Positions 60,558 through 64,000 of a stretch of DNA of 64,000 bases are shown here, piece by piece. The notes under the pieces were generated by a model. It did not search any database, was not told where the DNA came from, and saw nothing but the letters and a program-made list of their open reading frames with translations. Numbering within the stretch: position 1 is the first letter of the stretch; every line of letters begins with the position of its first letter. This stretch comes from Streptomyces camponoticapitis (GTDB lineage: Bacteria > Actinomycetota > Actinomycetes > Streptomycetales > Streptomycetaceae): positions 364,955 through 428,954 of the forward strand of contig NZ_BMMV01000003.1 of NCBI RefSeq assembly GCF_014646115.1, written 5' to 3'. Made by a program: the position numbers and the translations under genes.

Positions 60558-62258
60558 ATGCATGATCCAGCGGATTCGGTGGAGGCCGCGGGGCCCGAGG
60601 GGGACGGCCGGATCGATACCAACGACTCACGTGCCGCGGACTGTCCCGCACCCCACCCGGGCAGCAACTCGGCGGCGGCATCGACGGTCCTGGTGGAGGT
60701 GCGGCCCGGGGTCGCGGTCGCCTTCGAGGAGGTCCCTGAGGAACTCATCGCGCAGCTCAAGCTCGATCCGATCGACCTGGGGCTCGTGTCGGTCGACGAC
60801 CGAACGCGGATCTCGGCAGCTCTCGCCTCGATCGGCAACACGGCGACCGTGGGCGGAAACCTCGCAAACGCGTTCGCCGGAGTGGAGGGAATCTACCGGC
60901 TCAGCGACGCGACGCGGGCGTGTCTGAGCGCCGGCGGGGCGCTCGCGGCCAAGGACGGCGCGAATCTCGGAGCGGTTCTCGCCAACGGCCGGATAGTCCA
61001 TCAGGCCCGTCTGATCCCGGTGGCTGCGGTGAGCGCGGCGGAGGTCGCCGTAGCGGTCGGGCCGGCGCTGGCCATGATCGCGCTTCAGGTGATGCTGAGC
61101 CAGGTCGCGGGCCTCGTAAGGACCAACATCGCGCTGACAAGCCAGGTCCTCACGACCATGCGCCACGGGCAGTGGGCCGACCTGACGTCGCTCGTCGACA
61201 CTGTCGATCGCGCGGTTGGCCGCGCGCGGGAGCTCGGATCGGTCACGACGACCGAGTGGGAGAAAGTCGCGGCCAAGGATGACGACCTGCGTAAGCAGCG
61301 CGAAACATACCGTCTGAACGTCGGCGAACACGTCCGACAGCTCGGTCAGCTCGACACACCCGGCCGACGTCAGTATCTCGAGACGAACGCCAGGGCAATC
61401 ATCTTCGATGCCCACGCCCTCCTGTCCTCGCTCAAGGCGTGGACGGGATATCAGGCGCTCCACGCTGCGCGTGCGAGAGTCGCGGGACGCGAAGACGCCG
61501 ACGAGGCACGGCTCGTCGAGATCATTGAGCGCGAGACCGGCGAGGAGTTCAACTCAGCCCTGGCGGAGACGACGAGCCTCGTCGACTCGCTGACGCGTGA
61601 GCTACGGATCATCGCCGAGCTCCCCGGACGCGCGACAGCGCCGCTGATAGGGAAGCGGAAGGACGCGAAGAAGGCTCGCCTCACCAGTGCCCAACTTCTG
61701 GAGGCAATCCAGCCTCTTGCCGATGCTCTCCATTCACCAGCGCCTCCACTCCAGGTACCCCCCGTCGTCTGCGCCCCCAAGTCGCAGGATGTCGAGCGGT
61801 ACCTTCGCATCCTGCGATGGTTCCTCGAGGACGGTGAGACCCTCCGTGTTCTTGCTCTCGACGCCCCCGCCCGAATCGGTGCGTTCCTCGACGGAGCAAA
61901 GGGAAGGGTGGCGCCGGCGATGGACAAGGCGGCGTCAAGGACTCTGATCGCCGTCACGGATCGCCGCATCATCACGGCCAGGACGAACGCATTCCTCGGG
62001 CACGGTGAGATCGGCCATGACATCCCGATAGACCGCGTGCGATACGTCCGAGCACCGTCCGCGAGGGACGGAAACGGGCGCTCGGCGATCGACCTCATCA
62101 CGCCCGAGGAAAACATCCAGTGGCTCTTCGAATCCGACGTCGAGAGCACCGACGTGACCGCGCTCGCCGCGGTGCTGGCCGAGTCGATGAACATCCCGGA
62201 CGCCGAGCGGGTCCCCTACGGGCGGCCGACTCCCGTCGAGGGTCCGCCAGTGGCCTGA
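60558..62258 (+). CDS. Unrecognised 566-aa protein with hydrophobic core and PH-like C-terminus
   Basis: From ATG 60558 with GGGGAGGAG upstream. A polar N-terminus leads to SVDDRTRISAALASIGNTA, then a Gly/Ala-rich hydrophobic middle (LIPVAAVSAAEVAVAVGPAL and MIALQVMLSQVAGLVRTNIA, about 150-200), a long helical region with likely coiled-coil (VDRAVGRARELGSV to LVDSLTRELRIIAEL), and a C-terminal beta-domain, TLIAVTDRRIITARTN and IPIDRVRYVRAPSARDG, that resembles bacterial PH-like domains. Codon choice is less GC-skewed than in the neighbours. The hydrophobic core plus helices suggests a membrane-inserting or pore-type protein. No family is recognised. Confidence 0.82.
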   Translation: MHDPADSVEAAGPEGDGRIDTNDSRAADCPAPHPGSNSAAASTVLVEVRPGVAVAFEEVPEELIAQLKLDPIDLGLVSVDDRTRISAALASIGNTATVGGNLANAFAGVEGIYRLSDATRACLSAGGALAAKDGANLGAVLANGRIVHQARLIPVAAVSAAEVAVAVGPALAMIALQVMLSQVAGLVRTNIALTSQVLTTMRHGQWADLTSLVDTVDRAVGRARELGSVTTTEWEKVAAKDDDLRKQRETYRLNVGEHVRQLGQLDTPGRRQYLETNARAIIFDAHALLSSLKAWTGYQALHAARARVAGREDADEARLVEIIERETGEEFNSALAETTSLVDSLTRELRIIAELPGRATAPLIGKRKDAKKARLTSAQLLEAIQPLADALHSPAPPLQVPPVVCAPKSQDVERYLRILRWFLEDGETLRVLALDAPARIGAFLDGAKGRVAPAMDKAASRTLIAVTDRRIITARTNAFLGHGEIGHDIPIDRVRYVRAPSARDGNGRSAIDLITPEENIQWLFESDVESTDVTALAAVLAESMNIPDAERVPYGRPTPVEGPPVA

Positions 62259-62312
62259 CGGCGGACCCTCTACGAGGCGCGTGCTGGCGATACCTGCCGA
62301 ATCGGGGCAGTG

Positions 62313-63887
62313 TCAGGGCGCGCAGGAGTCGCCGAGGCTGGTGAGAGAGGTGCAGCGGTACGGCGCCGGATTGATCACCGTCGGCGGCCGGCGCAGCTTG
62401 GTGGCCTGCTCGTAGTCGTGGGCGTAGCCGACGAGGGTGGGCTCACTCCACGCCTGGCCCAGGAAGGAGATGCTGAACGGCCGCCTGTTGGCGGCCTGGT
62501 AGCCGGCCGGGACGCTGATCGAGGGGTACCCCGCCTTCGCGCCGATGCCCGCGCTTCCGCTGTTGGCGAAGAGCAGCGCCGTCAGGTTGTCGTCCTTCAT
62601 GACGGCGTCGATGCGGTCCTTGCTGTCGGCCAGATCCTGGGCCCGGCTCGTCTTGTACGCCGCCGTGTCGGCGCTGTCGGCGCCGAGGTCCTTGGCTTCG
62701 GAGTTGAGAGCGTTGACCTGTCCGAACTTCAACGCCGCACCGGCGTGGGCGTTGTTGTACGCGATGATGTCGGCGAGGCTCTTCATGGGGGCTTTCTTCG
62801 GCAGCCGGGCCAGATACGCGTTCAGGTCGCGCTTGAACTCGTAGGACAGGACCGTCGAGGGGCGGCCCGAGGTGTCCAGGGTGACGTCGACGAGCGTCGC
62901 GCCCTGGGCCTTGAGAGCGGTGACGGCCGCGTCCCAGAGGGCCCGGTTGTCGGTTCCCGCGGCCGGGATCTGGCCGGCGACGACCCCGATGCGGGCCCCT
63001 CGCAGCGCGGTGGTCGACAGATCCCTGCTGAAGTCGTGCCCGACGAGCGGATTGGCGGCGGTGGCGGGATCCGCCGGGTCCCTGCCGTCGAGCGCGGTGA
63101 GCGTGGCCGCCGCGTCGGCGACCGTGCGCGTGAGCGGGCCGGCCGTGTCCTGGCTCGCGGCGATCGGAACGATGCCCGTGCGGCTGGCCAGTCCCACGGT
63201 CGGCTTGATGCCCACGACGGAGCTGGCGTACGCGGGACTGAGGATGGATCCGGAGGTCTCGGTCCCGACCGTGACGGTGGCGAAGCCGATCGAGGCCGCG
63301 ACACCCGAACCGGCGCTGGATCCGCTCGGAGTCTGGCTCGTGTCGGAGGCGTTGAGCACCTGCCCGCCGAGCGAGCTGTAGCCGCCGGGCATCCCGCTGG
63401 TCAGGTAGTTGGCGAACTCGGTGAGGTTGGCCTTGCCGATGATGACCGCGCCGGCCTTGCGGAACTGCGCGACGATCGGTGCGTCCTTCGCGGGATACGA
63501 GTCGGCGAGCGCCACCGAACCCGCGGTGGTCGGCATACCCGCGACATCGATGTTGTCCTTGACCATGACCGGTATGCCGAGCAGGGGGCTGTGCGGGCCC
63601 TTGCCGCGCCGCGCCTTGTCGGCGGCGGCGGCCTCCTTCATCGCGTCGGGGTTGATGGAACGTACCGCGTTGAGCGCGGGCCCCCGGGAGTTGAGGGCCT
63701 GTATGCGTTCCAGGTACGCCTTGGTGAGCTTGGTGCTGGAGATCTTGCCGGAGCTGAGGAGACCGTCCAACTGGGCCACGGTCGCCGTTCCGAGATCGAT
63801 GGACAGCGGTCTCTCGGAGTGACGACCGGTCGCTCCGGCTCTGGACGTGGTCACCGACGCTGTGCCGGCGACCATCAGCACAGCCAT
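62313..63887 (-). CDS. Amidase-signature family hydrolase, probably secreted
   Basis: 524 aa from ATG 63887. Ser-cisSer-Lys triad: Lys in IPVMVKDNIDVAGMPTT, cis-Ser in SGSSAGSGVAASI and nucleophile Ser in GTETSGSILSPAYASSV. The N-terminus MAVLMVAGTASVTTSRAGA is hydrophobic but has no positive charge. Upstream in the same frame the codons read ERFDRRHAVALA, a perfect n-region, yet no ATG, GTG or TTG start is found before a stop. Either the real start codon was lost or an unusual one is used. C-terminal Cys pair in YRCTSLTSLGDSC. Secreted amidases of this type act on aryl or peptide amides. Confidence 0.9.
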   Translation of the reverse strand: MAVLMVAGTASVTTSRAGATGRHSERPLSIDLGTATVAQLDGLLSSGKISSTKLTKAYLERIQALNSRGPALNAVRSINPDAMKEAAAADKARRGKGPHSPLLGIPVMVKDNIDVAGMPTTAGSVALADSYPAKDAPIVAQFRKAGAVIIGKANLTEFANYLTSGMPGGYSSLGGQVLNASDTSQTPSGSSAGSGVAASIGFATVTVGTETSGSILSPAYASSVVGIKPTVGLASRTGIVPIAASQDTAGPLTRTVADAAATLTALDGRDPADPATAANPLVGHDFSRDLSTTALRGARIGVVAGQIPAAGTDNRALWDAAVTALKAQGATLVDVTLDTSGRPSTVLSYEFKRDLNAYLARLPKKAPMKSLADIIAYNNAHAGAALKFGQVNALNSEAKDLGADSADTAAYKTSRAQDLADSKDRIDAVMKDDNLTALLFANSGSAGIGAKAGYPSISVPAGYQAANRRPFSISFLGQAWSEPTLVGYAHDYEQATKLRRPPTVINPAPYRCTSLTSLGDSCAP

Positions 63888-64000
63888 GGCGAGGGCTACG
63901 GCGTGACGCCGGTCGAACCGTTCACGAGCTGAGCTTGTTCTTTAACCTCCGGCCGTCCCGTACCGACGCAGGTTGATCTCGGTTCAGACTTGGTGCGAGG

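Overview
The window is high-GC actinobacterial DNA that reads as Streptomyces chromosome. Support comes from the codon bias, frequent GTG starts behind GGAGG-type ribosome sites, a streptomycete subtilisin inhibitor, geosmin synthase, a tandem SigN/SigF-type sigma pair, and a tadA to upp neighbourhood that I recall as conserved around SCO4010-SCO4041 of S. coelicolor. The species cannot be named from the sequence alone.

Layout. 1-3.5 kb: a left-truncated PAS protein with a degenerate kinase core, and a secreted SSI-family protease inhibitor. 3.5-6.6 kb: tRNA-Ser(GCT) and tRNA-Arg(ACG), then a decayed integrative element of about 2.7 kb. The element is bounded by a 47-bp duplication of the tRNA-Arg 3' end. 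It contains an integrase 3' remnant, a broken tRNA-Pro fragment, a small repeat-tailed protein and a phosphotransferase pseudogene without its catalytic loop. 6.7-15.7 kb: TerD protein, secreted beta-propeller, PIG-V-like membrane protein, several single-enzyme genes, and a small protein behind a five-codon leader ORF. 15.8-24.2 kb: an orphan OmpR-type regulator lacking the conserved receiver Thr, a TetR/MFS efflux unit with a 13-bp-arm operator, a PPOX/YceI pair, and an MFS pump with C-terminal beta-sandwich repeats controlled by MarR with two matching boxes. 24.5-27.5 kb: two SigB/SigF-group sigma factors and small stress-type genes. 27.8-37.6 kb: a secreted beta-helix protein with an F5/8C domain and a LacI-type operator, an F420-type oxidoreductase, tRNA-Ser(CGA), tadA with its partner gene, upp, a LytR_C protein, a ParB-like small protein, a secreted M28 aminopeptidase and an HhH-GPD protein. 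37.8-44.4 kb: geosmin synthase, a Ser/Thr kinase with an extracellular substrate-binding-protein-like domain, and an ECF42-type sigma factor coupled to a YCII protein. 44.5-47.2 kb: two SDR enzymes and a TetR regulator linked by a shared palindromic motif. 47.3-54.4 kb: the least explained part. A divergent cupin-like gene faces a compact run of five genes: two paralogues sharing a QLYY motif and a Toprim-like D-A-S-x-x-G motif (one with a zinc ribbon and two membrane helices), a small repeat protein, an asparagine-synthetase-like protein with an apparently dead glutaminase half, and a large leucine-rich-repeat protein. 54.6-64 kb: NAD formate dehydrogenase with LysR, a methyltransferase, a NarL-type two-component pair, a CoA-binding protein, an unrecognised 566-aa protein of foreign appearance, and an amidase.

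How the genes fit together. Several units look self-contained, each with its own regulator and visible operator: MarR/MFS, TetR/MFS, TetR/SDR, LysR/FDH. The 48.1-54.4 kb run is the best candidate for an undescribed system, because its genes overlap or abut, share motifs with each other, and match no pathway I recognise. All functional calls rest on motif recognition by eye; no database search was run.
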